Part shown: positions 9,781-21,240 of the stretch, one piece after another
How the letters are laid out: every line of letters starts with the position of its first letter
Numbering within the stretch: position 1 is the first letter of the stretch
Source: Lolium rigidum
Taxonomy: Eukaryota; Streptophyta; Magnoliopsida; Poales; Poaceae
Reading direction: 5' to 3'
Assembly (NCBI RefSeq): GCF_022539505.1
Contig: NC_061514.1
Coordinates: forward strand, 217,829,837 to 217,893,836
Length of the DNA: 64,000 nucleotides
Program-made: the position numbers and the translations under genes
The notes under the pieces: model-generated
Told to the model about the DNA's origin: nothing
Databases searched by the model: none
Seen by the model: the letters and a program-made list of their open reading frames with translations, nothing else

Positions 9781-11716
9781 AGACGGTCAAATAGCTGGTT
9801 CTCCCGGGTAAAAAAAATAGTTGGATTTGTTTGCCTTCCTGTAATCTGCGTTCATGGGGGCAAAGAAAGCACATGGCGATAAAACCTACCAGGACTCTTG
9901 TTGGATTCTTCTGCCCTGACCCAACAAGCCCGAAGCAGACTGAGCTTGCGATGGAAGCGCAGACATGCCTGTCCACCGGCACCGCTGGTACACTTTCAGA
10001 GTCGGAGTTTGCAGGACTTTCAGCGGGATGGATTTCACCGTGGATTTAGTCTCATACACCAATGCCTCCTTCCTCTTCTTACTCTTCTTCATGTTCTTCT
10101 TAGACAACTTGTTGAACGAGGGATGAATCGTTGGAGGAAGAAGGAAGGGACAAGCAGGTGGGGATAGAAGGGGTCGGTGTAGAGAAAACTGGAACGAACA
10201 GGACAGGGATGGGACTGGGCAATCTTGTCCGTCCATCCAAAATCAAAGGGCGGGAGCACATAATACTTTGGGCCATTGATAGGCTGGTCCTGCCACAGGC
10301 GGACCCCAAGTTTCAGCGATTCAATGTCAGTGAAAAGATATATCGGAAATGTAAAAGAATCTTGTTCGGGGTCGGCCGCGGAAGCCAAATCTCTGTGTCC
10401 CAAAGTCTACTAGTAGTCTATATAGGTATAGCTGCATAGCCATCATACCATTGCATTGATCGAGCTGTATGCCTTTGCCACTCCGATTCAGGTCCAAAAT
10501 ATTAGTGTTCTCTTGTCTAATCAAAGGCCATGTCAGTTCGATGGGGACGTTCTTTAACTCACAAACTACTCCAAGGACATCATTTACGGACTACTCAGTT
10601 CGGCAAAAAGATTCTTGAAGCCATGTACATATTTTCTGGATCGATTTAGTAATTTGCTACAACTCTAATATTATTTCCAATTTTCAGCAATTTATTTGAA
10701 TTTTAGGATTTTACTTATCAATTTGGCTAATTGACATGTGGAGGGAAAGATAGAAAACAACAAGTGTATGCATGACCAATTAATCTGACTAAATAAATCT
10801 TATAGTGGCCACTTTGCATCACTCAAACTGAGAGGGCATGTTAGATTCATATGATAGAAAAATGGAGAATCGCTATGACATATGCCTCGTTGAATCCGAC
10901 GGGAAAGAAATCTACGGGAATTGGTAAAGCTAGGTGTGTGATGGTAACATAGGAAAACCAAAGGAAATTTCTATAGAGAATGAGAGTGCATAGCATAGTT
11001 GTCACAGATGCATATGAATTTTTCCAAGAGGTCTAACCTCTTCTTAGAAATCCTATAGGGTTGTACTAGTATAAGAAAACAATAGTACATAGACATTTTG
11101 GAGGATTCAATTCTTCAAATCAAACAAGCGCTATAGGGGAAAAATCATATCCTTTGATTCGTACGATTTGTATAGGAGTTATGTAGGATTTGACTATAGG
11201 AGTTATGTAGGATTTGACTATAGGATTTGAATATTTGTACGGTTGTGTAATATTTTTACCGAGATCAATTCACATACCACCGGTTATGTATTTTTTTTGG
11301 CTATAAAAATAGGAGGTGTGGTATATTTGATGTGTGTAGAGATAATATCACCATCTTATAGCCGCCCCTAACATTTCGAGCAAACAAAAAAAATCTATAC
11401 CAGTAACAACCTCTCATCCTACACTCAATTCCTACACAACCAAACAACAAAAAATGGCTATCCCTAGCCAGGTGGTTGGGGATACTCTCATCCCGTAAAC
11501 CTATCCCCTAAACCAAACAACCCCTAATAGGGAGGGAAGGAAAACTTAGTATCTGATACTGTACAAAAACACATAAAGCAATCTGGAACCGTCCACATAG
11601 AATCAACGGGCCACAGCAGATGCCTTCTTTAGGAAGGGTCTTGCGCGGAAGCCAAGGAATCCTCTGCGTCGACAATCTGGTGTAGCATGATAAAATTGAC
11701 CATCATAGCGGAACAT
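9781..11716. other. unclassified intergenic or transposon sequence up to the assembly gap
   Basis: The minus strand from 10403 to about 9886 has open frames, including a Lys-rich KKSKKRK stretch and an aromatic segment, but no family I know and no clear start. From about 10850 to 11520 the sequence is made of the AGGATTTGACTATAGG and CCAAACAACCCCTA words typical of decayed grass MITEs. No supported gene. Confidence 0.4.
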
Positions 11717-11816
11717 NNNNNNNNNNNNNNNNNNNNNNNNNNNNNNNNNNNNNNNNNNNNNNNNNNNNNNNNNNNNNNNNNNNNNNNNNNNNNNNNNNNN
11801 NNNNNNNNNNNNNNNN
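11717..11816. other. assembly gap
   Basis: One hundred consecutive N. The gap abuts the start of the telomere-like array, so the true extent of the array on this side is unknown. Confidence 1.
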
Positions 11817-12142
11817 TAGGGTCTAGGGTTTAGTGTTTAGGGTGTTTAGGGTGTATGTTTAGGGTATAATTAGGGATTAGGGATTAGGGTTTTAGGGTTT
11901 AAGGTTTAGGGATCATCGATCGAGTGCACACACACATTATTAGAGGCACCCGTGCCTTTGCGCATAAAGTGCATGCGTATATATATAAGTGTGTTTCTTA
12001 GCCACCAACGATATATAGATCGAGATAAGAGAGAGATTTAAATATATATATATATCTCCAAGAATTAATATTTTCAAATATATATTGAAATATATGCACG
12101 AATGATATGCAAGGTATGCCATGCATGCGCACACATGCACAC

Positions 12143-12143
<1 letters not shown>

Positions 12144-12218
<75 letters not shown>
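12144..12218. repeat. (TA)n microsatellite
   Basis: About 37 uninterrupted TA dinucleotides inside one satellite unit. The equivalent position of the next higher-order copy (14408-14458) holds a shorter run, so length varies between copies. Confidence 0.95.
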
Positions 12219-12222
<4 letters not shown>

Positions 12223-14404
12223 GAGACAACTTAATCAAATGTGTTTTCATTCGAGATCGGCGACATCTTGTCAAAAATCAAGTTAATTAATTTATCAGCG
12301 CTAATTAGTTGGTCGCCTGCTTGATGCGCAATTAAGTGTCATTGGCCTATATATGTAGGGTTTAATTAGGGTTTAGGGTTAGCTAGGGGTTAGGGTTAGG
12401 GTTAGGGTTTAGGGTTTAGGGTTTAGGGTTTAGTGTCTAGGGTTTAGGGTTTAGGGTCTAAGGTTTAGGGTTTAGTGTTTAGGGTGCTTAGGGTGTACGT
12501 TTAGGGTATAATTAGGGATTAGGGATTAGGGTTTTAGGGTTTAAGGTTTAGGGATCATCGATCGAGTGCACACACACATTATTAGAGGCACCAACGCCAA
12601 TTTGCGCATAAAGTGCATGCGTATATATATAAGTGTGTTTCTTGGCCACCAACGATATATAGATCTAGAGAGAGATTGAAATATATTTAGGGTTTAGGGT
12701 TTAGGGTCGTTTAGGGTATAGGGTTAGGGTTTAGGGTTTAGTGTTTAGGCTTTAGGGTTTAGGGGGTTTAGGGTCTAGGATTTAGGGTTTAATTAGTGTT
12801 TAGGGTGTTTAATTAGGGTGTCCGTTTAGGGTATATAAACAAGGATCAGGGATTAGGGTTTTAGGGTTTAAGGTTTAGGGATATCATCGATCGAGCTAGT
12901 GCACACACACATTACTAGAGGCACCCGCGCCTTTGCGCATAAAGTACATGCATATATATATAAGCGTGTTTCTTGGCCACCAACGATATATAGATCTAGA
13001 GAGAGATTGAAATATAATTAGGGTTTAGGGTTTAGGGTTTAGGGTTTAGGGTCTAGGGTTTAGGGTTTAGGGTTTAGGGTTTAGGGTTTAGTGTTTAGGG
13101 TTTAGGGTCTAGGGTTTAGGCTTTAGTGTCTATGGTGTTTAGGGTGTACGTTTAGGGTATAATTAGGGATCAGGGATTAGGGTTTTAGGGTTTAAGGTTT
13201 AGGGATCATCGATCGAGCTAGTGCACACACACATTATTAGGGGCACCCGCGCCTTTACGCATGAAGTGCATGCGTATATATATAATAAGTGTGTTTCTTG
13301 GCCACCAACGATATATATAGCTAGATCGAGAGAGAGAGATTGAAATATATATATATATATCCCCAAGAATATGTTCAGATATATATTGAAATATATATAT
13401 GCACGAATGATATGTGCATGGTATGCCATGCGCGCATGCACACTAATTGTATATATATTATGAGGCAACTTAATCAAATGTGTTTTCATTCGAGAGAACT
13501 TGTCAAGATTCAAGTTAATTAATTTATCAGCGCTAATTAGTTGGTCAGTGTCGTTGGCCTATATATATATGTAGGGTTTAATTAGGGTTTAGGGTTTAGG
13601 GTTAGCTAGCTAGGGTTTTAGGGTTAGGTTAGGGTTAATTAGGGTTTAGGGTCTAGGGTTTAGGGTTTAGGGTTTGGGGTTTACTACGTGTTTAGGGTTT
13701 GGGGTCTAGGGTTTAGGGTTTAGTGTTTAGGGTTTAGGGTTTAGGGTCTAGGGTTTAGGGTTTAGTGTTTAGGGTGTTTAGGGTGTACGTTTAGGGTATA
13801 ATTAGGGATTAGGCCGGGTTTTAGGGTTTAAGGTTTAGGGATCATCGATCGACTACACACACACATTAATTATTAGAGGCACCCACGCCTTTGCGCATAA
13901 AGTGCATGCGTATATATACAAGTGTGTTTCTTGGCCACCAACGATATATAGATCTAGAGAGAGATTGAATATATTTAGGGTTTATGGTTTAGGGTTTAGG
14001 GTTTAGGGTCAAGAGTTGGGGTTTAGGGTTTAGGGTCTAGTGTTTAGGGTTTAGGGTTTAGGGAGTAGTGTTTAGGGTTTAGGGTCTAGGGTTTAGTGTT
14101 TAGGGTGTTTAGGGTGTATGTTTAGGGTATAATTAGGGATTAGGGATTAGGGTTTTAGGGTTTAAGGTTTAGGGATCATCGATCGAGTGCACACACACAT
14201 TATTAGAGGCACCGTGCCTTTGCGCATAAAGTGCATGCGTATATATATAAGTGTGTTTCTTAGCCACCAACGATATATAGATCGAGATAAGAGAGAGATT
14301 TAAATATATATATATATCTCCAAGAATTAATATTTTCAAATATATATTGAAATATATGCACGAATGATATGCAAGGTATGCCATGCATGCGCACACATGC
14401 ACAC

Positions 14405-14407
<3 letters not shown>

Positions 14408-14458
<51 letters not shown>
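14408..14458. repeat. (TA)n microsatellite, second higher-order copy
   Basis: About 25 TA dinucleotides at the position homologous to 12144-12218. Confidence 0.95.
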
Positions 14459-14462
<4 letters not shown>

Positions 14463-16586
14463 GAGACAACTTAATCAAATGTGTTTTCATTCGAGATCGG
14501 CGACATCTTGTCAAAAATCAAGTTAATTAATTTATCGGCGCTAATTAGTTGGTCGCCTGCTTGATGCGCAATTAAGTGTCATTGGCCTATATATGTAGGG
14601 TTTAATTAGGGTTTAGGGTTAGCTAGGGGTTAGGGTTAGGGTTAGGGTTTAGGGTTTAGGGTTTAGGGTTTAGTGTCTAGGGTTTAGGGTTTAGGGTCTA
14701 AGGTTTAGGGTTTAGTGTTTAGGGTGCTTAGGGTGTACGTTTAGGGTATAATTAGGGATTAGGGATTAGGGTTTTAGGGTTTAAGGTTTAGGGATCATCG
14801 ATCGAGTGCACACACACATTATTAGAGGCACCAACGCCAATTTGCGCATAAAGTGCATGCGTATATATATAAGTGTGTTTCTTGGCCACCAACGATATAT
14901 AGATCTAGAGAGAGATTGAAATATATTTAGGGTTTAGGGTTTAGGGTCGTTTAGGGTATAGGGTTAGGGTTTAGGGTTTAGTGTTTAGGCTTTAGGGTTT
15001 AGGGGGTTTAGGGTCTAGGATTTAGGGTTTAATTAGTGTTTAGGGTGTTTAATTAGGGTGTCCGTTTAGGGTATATAAACAAGGATCGTGGATTAGGGTT
15101 TTAGGGTTTAAGGTTTAGGGATATCATCGATCGAGCTAGTGCACACACACATTACTAGAGGCACCCGCGCCTTTGCGCATAAAGTACATGCATATATATA
15201 TAAGCGTGTTTCTTGGCCACCAACGATATATAGATCTAGAGAGAGATTGAAATATAATTAGGGTTTAGGGTTTAGGGTTTAGGGTTTAGGGTCTAGGGTT
15301 TAGGGTTTAGGGTTTAGGGTTTAGGGTTTAGTGTTTAGGGTTTAGGGTCTAGGGTTTAGGCTTTAGTGTCTATGGTGTTTAGGGTGTACGTTTAGGGTAT
15401 AATTAGGGATCAGGGATTAGGGTTTTAGGGTTTAAGGTTTAGGGATCATCGATCGAGCTAGTGCACACACACATTATTAGAGGCACCCACGCCTTAGCTC
15501 ATGAAGTGCATGCGTATATCTATAATAAGTGTGTTTCTTGGCCACCAACGATATATATAGATCGAGAGAGAGATTGAAATATATATATATATCCACAAGA
15601 ATATGTTCAGATATATATTGAAATATATATATGCACGAATGATATGTGCATGGTATGCCACATGCGCGCATGCACACTAATTGTATATATATTATGAGGC
15701 AACTTAATCAAATGTGTTTTCATTCGAGAGAACTTGTCAAGATTCAAGTTAATTAATTTATCAGCGTTAATTAGTTGGTCGCCTGCTTGATGCGCAATTA
15801 AGTGTCGTTGGCCTATATATATATATAGTTTTTAATTAGGGTTTAGGGTTTAGGGTTAGCTAGCTAGGGTTTTAGGGTTAGGGTTAGGGTTAATTAGGGT
15901 TTAGGGTCTAGGGTTTAGGGTTTAGGGTTTGGGGTTTAGTACGTGTTTAGGGTTTAGGGTCTAGGGTTTAGGGTTTATGGTTTAGTGTTTAGGGTTTAGG
16001 GTCTAGCGTTTAGGGTTTAGTGTTTAGGGTGTTTAGGGTGTACGTTTAGGGTATAATTAGGGATTAGGGTTTTAGGGTTTAAGGTTTAGGGATCATCGAT
16101 CGAGTGCACACACATTAATTATTAGAGGCACCCACGCCTTTGCGCATAAATTGCATGCGTATATATACAAGTGTGTTTCTTGGCCACCAACGATATATAG
16201 ATCTAGAGAGAGATTGAAATATAATTAGGGTTTATGGTTTAGGGTTTCGGGTTTAGGGTCAAGGGTTGGGGTTTAGGGTTTAGGGTCTAGTGTTTAGGGT
16301 TTAGGGTTCAGGGAGTAGTGTTTAGGGTTTAGGGTCTAGGGTTTAGTGTTTAGGGTGTTTAGGGTGTATGTTTAGGGTATAATTAGGGATTAGGGATTAG
16401 GGTTTTAGGGTTTAAGGTTTAGGGATCATCGATCGAGTGCACACACACATTATTAGAGGCACCCGCGCCTTTGCGCATAAAGTGCATGCGTATATATATA
16501 AGTGTGTTTCTTGGCCACCAATGATATATAGATCGAGAGAGAGAGATTTAAATATATATATATATCCCCAAGAATATGTTCAAATA

Positions 16587-17760
16587 TCTTTACTACTAAA
16601 TTGCAATAGGTGACTGGCTGGTGTCACAAACGGGCCAAAAATTTTTTGTAGGCCCAACATGTCCTGTAAATCTTAGGTCCAATAAATATCTCTGAATATG
16701 GATCTCGTAGTATCTGGATGGGACCGGTACGTTGTATGTCCTTTCACTTAGAAAAAAGTTTCCGTTTAGTTTCGTTTCGCTGATGTATGTAGAAAAGCCG
16801 GATCCAAACGTGTTCGCGTCGCGTGTGCTTTGTTAAGGTTCAGTCCGTACGTAAGTCTCCCGATCACAGCGAAGAGGGCTAATTTTTAAGGACGTGTCTA
16901 GCGGGCGGCCGCGTGCCTGATAGACAGGTTGAGCGCACGCAGAAAACGACAAGAAAAATACGCGAGAAGGAAAAGTAAAACCTCATCCGCTTGCCTCCAC
17001 TCCCTTCGCCGGCGGACCAGCCTAGCTCACGCGCCCCGGCTCCCTGCGCCGGCCGACCAACCCAGCGCGACGTCCGACCCTACCTAGAAAACCAGCACCA
17101 CCGTTTCCCCTTCCGATTCACCGCCACGCAGGTTCCCGGCGGCCGCCAGAGCAGGGCAAGGACGCGGCATAGTCGGTCGAGCCGGAGCGGGGCGTGCGCA
17201 GGGGCTTCGTTGCCGAGCAGGGAAGGCCGCGGCACGGCGGTGGAGCAGAGCTACCTCGCGGCGACGGGCGAGCTGGGCAGGGCGCGCGCGGCCGCTGATG
17301 AAGGGACTACTGATGTGACCTTTCATTGATGGAGGCGAGGCAGTGCAATAGCCTCGAGAAGATGGCAAGATGTACGGTGGAAGAGAGTAGTCACTCTATC
17401 TCGCGAGATCCACCGTGTAGCTTGCTGATCCATAAAAAGAAAGAAAATGAAAAGGGGATTTTTTTCGGGCCGGAGGCCGGTGCATTGCCGCTGCACAGTT
17501 GCGTCCCTATTCTGAATTCAGAAAACCAGGAGTGTCTGCTCTGACTTCACTGGTTCAGTTAGGCTACGTCTTTTTAGAGATTGTGTGTTTAGTGGATGGG
17601 TTAACATGGCTGCATAAAGCTACTAACGAGCTTGATACTTCCATTTCCTACTAGTTGCAGCCTCTTTGGGGGTGATGCTCCGACCACATGCTCAACATCA
17701 ACGCCGGAGGCTCGAGGAGGAGGAGACTGGAGGTCGATGGCATGCACTTGTGAAAGCATA
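16587..17760 (+). other. 5' segment of the Helitron
   Basis: Opens with the terminal TC, followed by GC-rich sequence at 16980-17330 that has overlapping open frames on both strands but no recognisable domain. It may be a captured promoter or first exon of a host gene; I cannot identify one. Confidence 0.4.
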
Positions 17761-18690
17761 TTTTGTAACAACACTGCAACTTTGGATCCAACAAAGCAAT
17801 TTTGGTGTTTAACATAGCAAGTTTGAAACCAGAAAGAGCAACTTTAGTGCCTAGCAAAGCTACGTTCGTGCCTGGTGGCGCAATTTTGTTGTCCCGCAGA
17901 GCAATTTTGGTGCCGAAATGAATAACTTTGGTACGAAATGAAGCAACTTTGGTGTCGGAAGGAACAACTTTCGTACCAGACGGAGCAACTTTGGTGCCTA
18001 GCAGCGCAATTTTAGTGCCCGACGGAACAACATTGGTGTCTGATAAAGCTGCCTGGTGACGCAACTTAGGTACTGGCGGTGCAATTTTGGTGTCCAGCAG
18101 AGCAACTTTTATGCCTGAGAAAGCTACGTTGAAGCGCAATTTTGGTGTCCCACATAGCAAATTTGGTACTCGTCGGAGCAACTTTGGTACAAGTCGGAGC
18201 AACTTTGGTGCCTGACGGTGCAATTTTGGTGTTCGACGGAGAAGTTCTGTCTGACAAAGCAACGTTCGTGTCGGGCAGCGCAATTTTGGTGTCCGAAAGA
18301 GCAATTTTGATGCCGAAAGAACAACTTTGGTACCCGACGTGCTCCGTCGGCTAGCAGTGCAATTTTTCGTGTCCGATTGACCAACTTTGATACACTGATA
18401 CACACGATAGAGCAACTTTAGAACCTGACGGGGCAACTTTGGTGCTCAGCGGCGCAATTTTGGGGTCCAACATAGCAATTTTGTGCCTGACAAAGCTACG
18501 TTTGTGGCAGGGTAATTTGGTCTCCAACTGCGCAAATTTTGTGCCCACCGACGCAATTTTGGTGTACGGTAGATCAACTTTGTGCCTGACAAAGCTACAT
18601 TTGTGTCTGCCATGGTAATTTGGTGCCGGACAGAGCAACTTTAGTACCCGTTGGAGCAAATTTAGTACCCGTTGGAGCAACTTTCTCCGG
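17760..18690 (+). repeat. 24-bp minisatellite, left arm (GAGCAACTTTGGTGCC orientation)
   Basis: Roughly 35 diverged units of about 24 bp built on GAGCAACTTTGGTRCCNGAC. The period is a multiple of three, so the minus strand shows a long repeat-derived frame (17651-18436) of GTKVAPS-like octapeptides. I do not treat this as a gene. Confidence 0.85.
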
Positions 18691-18849
18691 CCATGAGTTC
18701 ACCCTGGTGCCTCCTACGCTCACTGCCAACCTCCGGCCTCCTCCTCCCCTAGCACGCGCGTCGGCCGCAGGCCAGGATTTCTGACTCCCACCATATGAGC
18801 TCGTGGTTCCCCGCACCGGCTTCCTCGGCACTAGAATCACGCCCGTCGG

Positions 18850-19460
18850 CACCAAAATGTGTCGGAAGGCACCAAAGTAGCTTTGACGGGCACCAAATCT
18901 GCGCTTTCGGCCACCATATTATGTTGCCGAGCACCAAAATTGCTCCGACGGGTGCTAAAAGTTGATCGTCGCTCACTAGAATCACGTCGTTGGCACCAAA
19001 ATTCCTTCGAGCATCATAGTTGCTCTACAGGGTACCAACAATTGCATCGTTAAGCACAAAATTTGTTCTGACATGCACCAAAATTCATCTGGGCATCATG
19101 GTTGCGATGCCAGGCACCGAAGTTGTTCTGACGGGCACTATAATTGCATCGTCAGGCATCAAAGTTGCGCTGTCAGGCACCATAATTACATCGTTAGACA
19201 CCAAAGTTGCTCCTTTGGGTATCGGAATTGCTCCGACGGGCACCAACTTTGCACCGTCAGGCACCAAAATTACTATATCGGAAACCAAAATTTGTTTGTT
19301 AGCCGTTAGGTACCAAAGTTGCTCTATTGGAAACCAAAATTGTGCTATTAGGTATCAAAGTTGCTATGTCGGGGTCCAAAGTTGCACTGTGAGGTACCAA
19401 AGTTGCTCTGTCGGAAACCAAAAAATTGTGTCGTTAGGCACTAACATATGGCTCTTACGT
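18850..19460 (-). repeat. 24-bp minisatellite, right arm (inverted orientation)
   Basis: The same unit in the opposite direction (GGCACCAAAGTTGCTCTGNC), about 25 units. About 160 bp of unrelated GC-rich sequence (18690-18850) separates it from the left arm, so the two arrays form a long imperfect inverted repeat. Confidence 0.85.
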
Positions 19461-20930
19461 ATGTAACAAGAACTGGAAGTTTGGGAGACAACTGATCATG
19501 ATAGATTAAGAGAAGGCTGAATCAGAAAAAATTTGTGATTAATGTGCTTTCCTGTGTGATGAATGAAAGACTGAAGTTTAACGGATGGCTCTTACGTATA
19601 TAAAGAGAATTAGAAGGACTAAAGTGCAAAACATTGGAATAGATAAGATTCTACAGCATTTCTGCAGTGCGGTTCGTGAGGCTTCAACAGCACAGCCTAG
19701 AAATAATCGAATGCGGGGAGTGGAGGCCTCCATGTGCGACGCCTCCATTCCGCAGGCCTCCCTAGCTCCTCCTCTCCCCTAGCCAGCGCCAGGCCAAGGC
19801 GTCGCGACTCCATTCCCAACCCCTCGTCGCCGCACCCTCCATCGCGTTGGGGTCCTGCCTCCCGACCCGGTCGCCGGCGGCGCGCTAAGATCCGTGGGCG
19901 TGACCAAGCGGCATCGCGGATGCGGCCCTGGCGTCATCTTCGTCGCGCGCTGGAGCACGTAGCAGACGCGCTAGGAGCAAGGCCGGCGGAAGGAATGAGG
20001 TGCTCCTAGGAGCAGGCGGCGGCCGGAACGAGCTTGCCGCGGAGCAGGACCAGGGTGGGGCACGCCGGCGTCAGTGATGTAAAGGGGGATGCGATGCCGG
20101 AGTCTAGGGAAAGGAAGAATGTGGATCGGGGCTTTATGGGGTTGACCCGGTCCAGTAGGTTGGTTTGTGCGTCGACCACATGATCCGCTCCCGACAAAAA
20201 CTCATCTGATGGGAGGGACCTAGGATCGTGCGGCCAGAACTGTGAGCGCTCGGTGCGTCCGTTTGGCACGCGCGTGCCAGGAAGAATTTAGGAATTTTTA
20301 ATGTGCCTGCTTGGGTGAAGGCGTGAAGCGTTCAAGGCCAGGCAGCAGAGTCCCGCTAAAACCTGAAAACAGCATGTCCTCAAGTAACAATCCTAACTCT
20401 AACCGTCGATTTGCTAATTCGCTGCCTCCACTTTATCACCCGGCCGCCTGCGATCAATCGGATAACCGGCTGGTGTCTCTCCATGGCCAGCCAAAAGAGG
20501 AGGAATTGGAGGTGGACGAGGACCGTCGACCTGCTCTAGGAAGCTCATCTGAGCTCGCCGGTTTCCAAAATCCAGTGAACTGAAGAGGGAGACAGGACCT
20601 GCTCCGCGGCCGTTTACCGCATCAGTGACGACATGGTCCGCGACGCCATCCTGGTGGCCCCTCATCTCCACTAATCTCCATCTCCACTAATATAAAAAGG
20701 GAGAGAGGGTGGTGATCCAATACATCTTAGCCGTACAGCCATAATCCTACGGTAAAAAAGTTCACAAAACGAACGAGCGGACCATTGTCCGCGCCCACAC
20801 AAGAACGAAACGAGAGCGTCGAGAGGGCACCGCTTTTCGGGAACCGTCGCCACTCGAGCAGTACGCACGAGCCCGCCTCCGATTAGGTCGCCGCCGCCAC
20901 TGGAGCCTGTCCGCTGCCGCCGCCGCGCAA
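19461..20930. other. Helitron interior, GC-rich, unidentified
   Basis: Contains short open frames on both strands (for example 19734-20009 and 20311-20583) in GC-rich sequence that could be 5' parts of captured genes. No conserved domain is visible and no frame exceeds about 90 residues. Confidence 0.35.
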
Positions 20931-20939
20931 ACCCGCCTT

Positions 20940-21240
20940 CGACGGGAGGGGCGCGACCTCAACACGGGAGAAGCGAGGCCACACCCTCAACGTTGGGAAA
21001 CGCCGGAGAATCGAGGCCTCCCTCAACGCCGGGGAATCGTCAAGGAATCGAGCCGGCCCTCAACGCCGGGGAATCGAGGCCGCCTTCCATGCCGGGGAAG
21101 CGCTGCGTAATCAAGGCCGTCCTCCACGCCGGGGAATCGAGGATTCGAGGCCGCCTTCCCTGACGGGGAAGCGCCGCGCCGCCGCGTAATCGAGGCCGCC
21201 CTCCACCCTGTGGAAGCGCTGGGAAGCGAGGCTCATGCCG
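20940..21240 (+). repeat. GC-rich minisatellite in the Helitron
   Basis: Six or more diverged copies built on GGGGAATCGAGGCCGCC and CTCAACGCCGGGGAA, about 35-50 bp apart. Confidence 0.75.

Larger units (their letters stand above)
11817..16586 (+). repeat. higher-order satellite of degenerate telomere repeats (left block)
   Basis: Runs of TTTAGGG and variants (TTAGGG, TCTAGGG, TTTAGTG) alternate with a ~110-bp spacer. The spacer begins GATCATCGATCGAG and includes ACACACACATTATTAGAGGC, CGCATAAAGTGCATGCG and GGCCACCAACGATATA. The spacer recurs about every 300-640 bp. A larger period is also clear: the version with the long ATGAGACAACTTAATC tail starts at 11911, 14174 and 16424, spacings of 2,263 and 2,250 bp. 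Two whole higher-order copies are present, and a third is interrupted by the Helitron. Confidence 0.9.

Noticed and set aside
11940..15677. Four similar 66-104-residue minus-strand frames in the telomere-like block
   Set aside because: They are the same satellite spacer translated in each copy, and coding-like conservation is just repeat identity.
17651..18436. 261-residue open frame on the minus strand
   Set aside because: It consists of the 24-bp minisatellite read as an octapeptide repeat. The multiple-of-three period explains the length, and neighbouring frames are open too.
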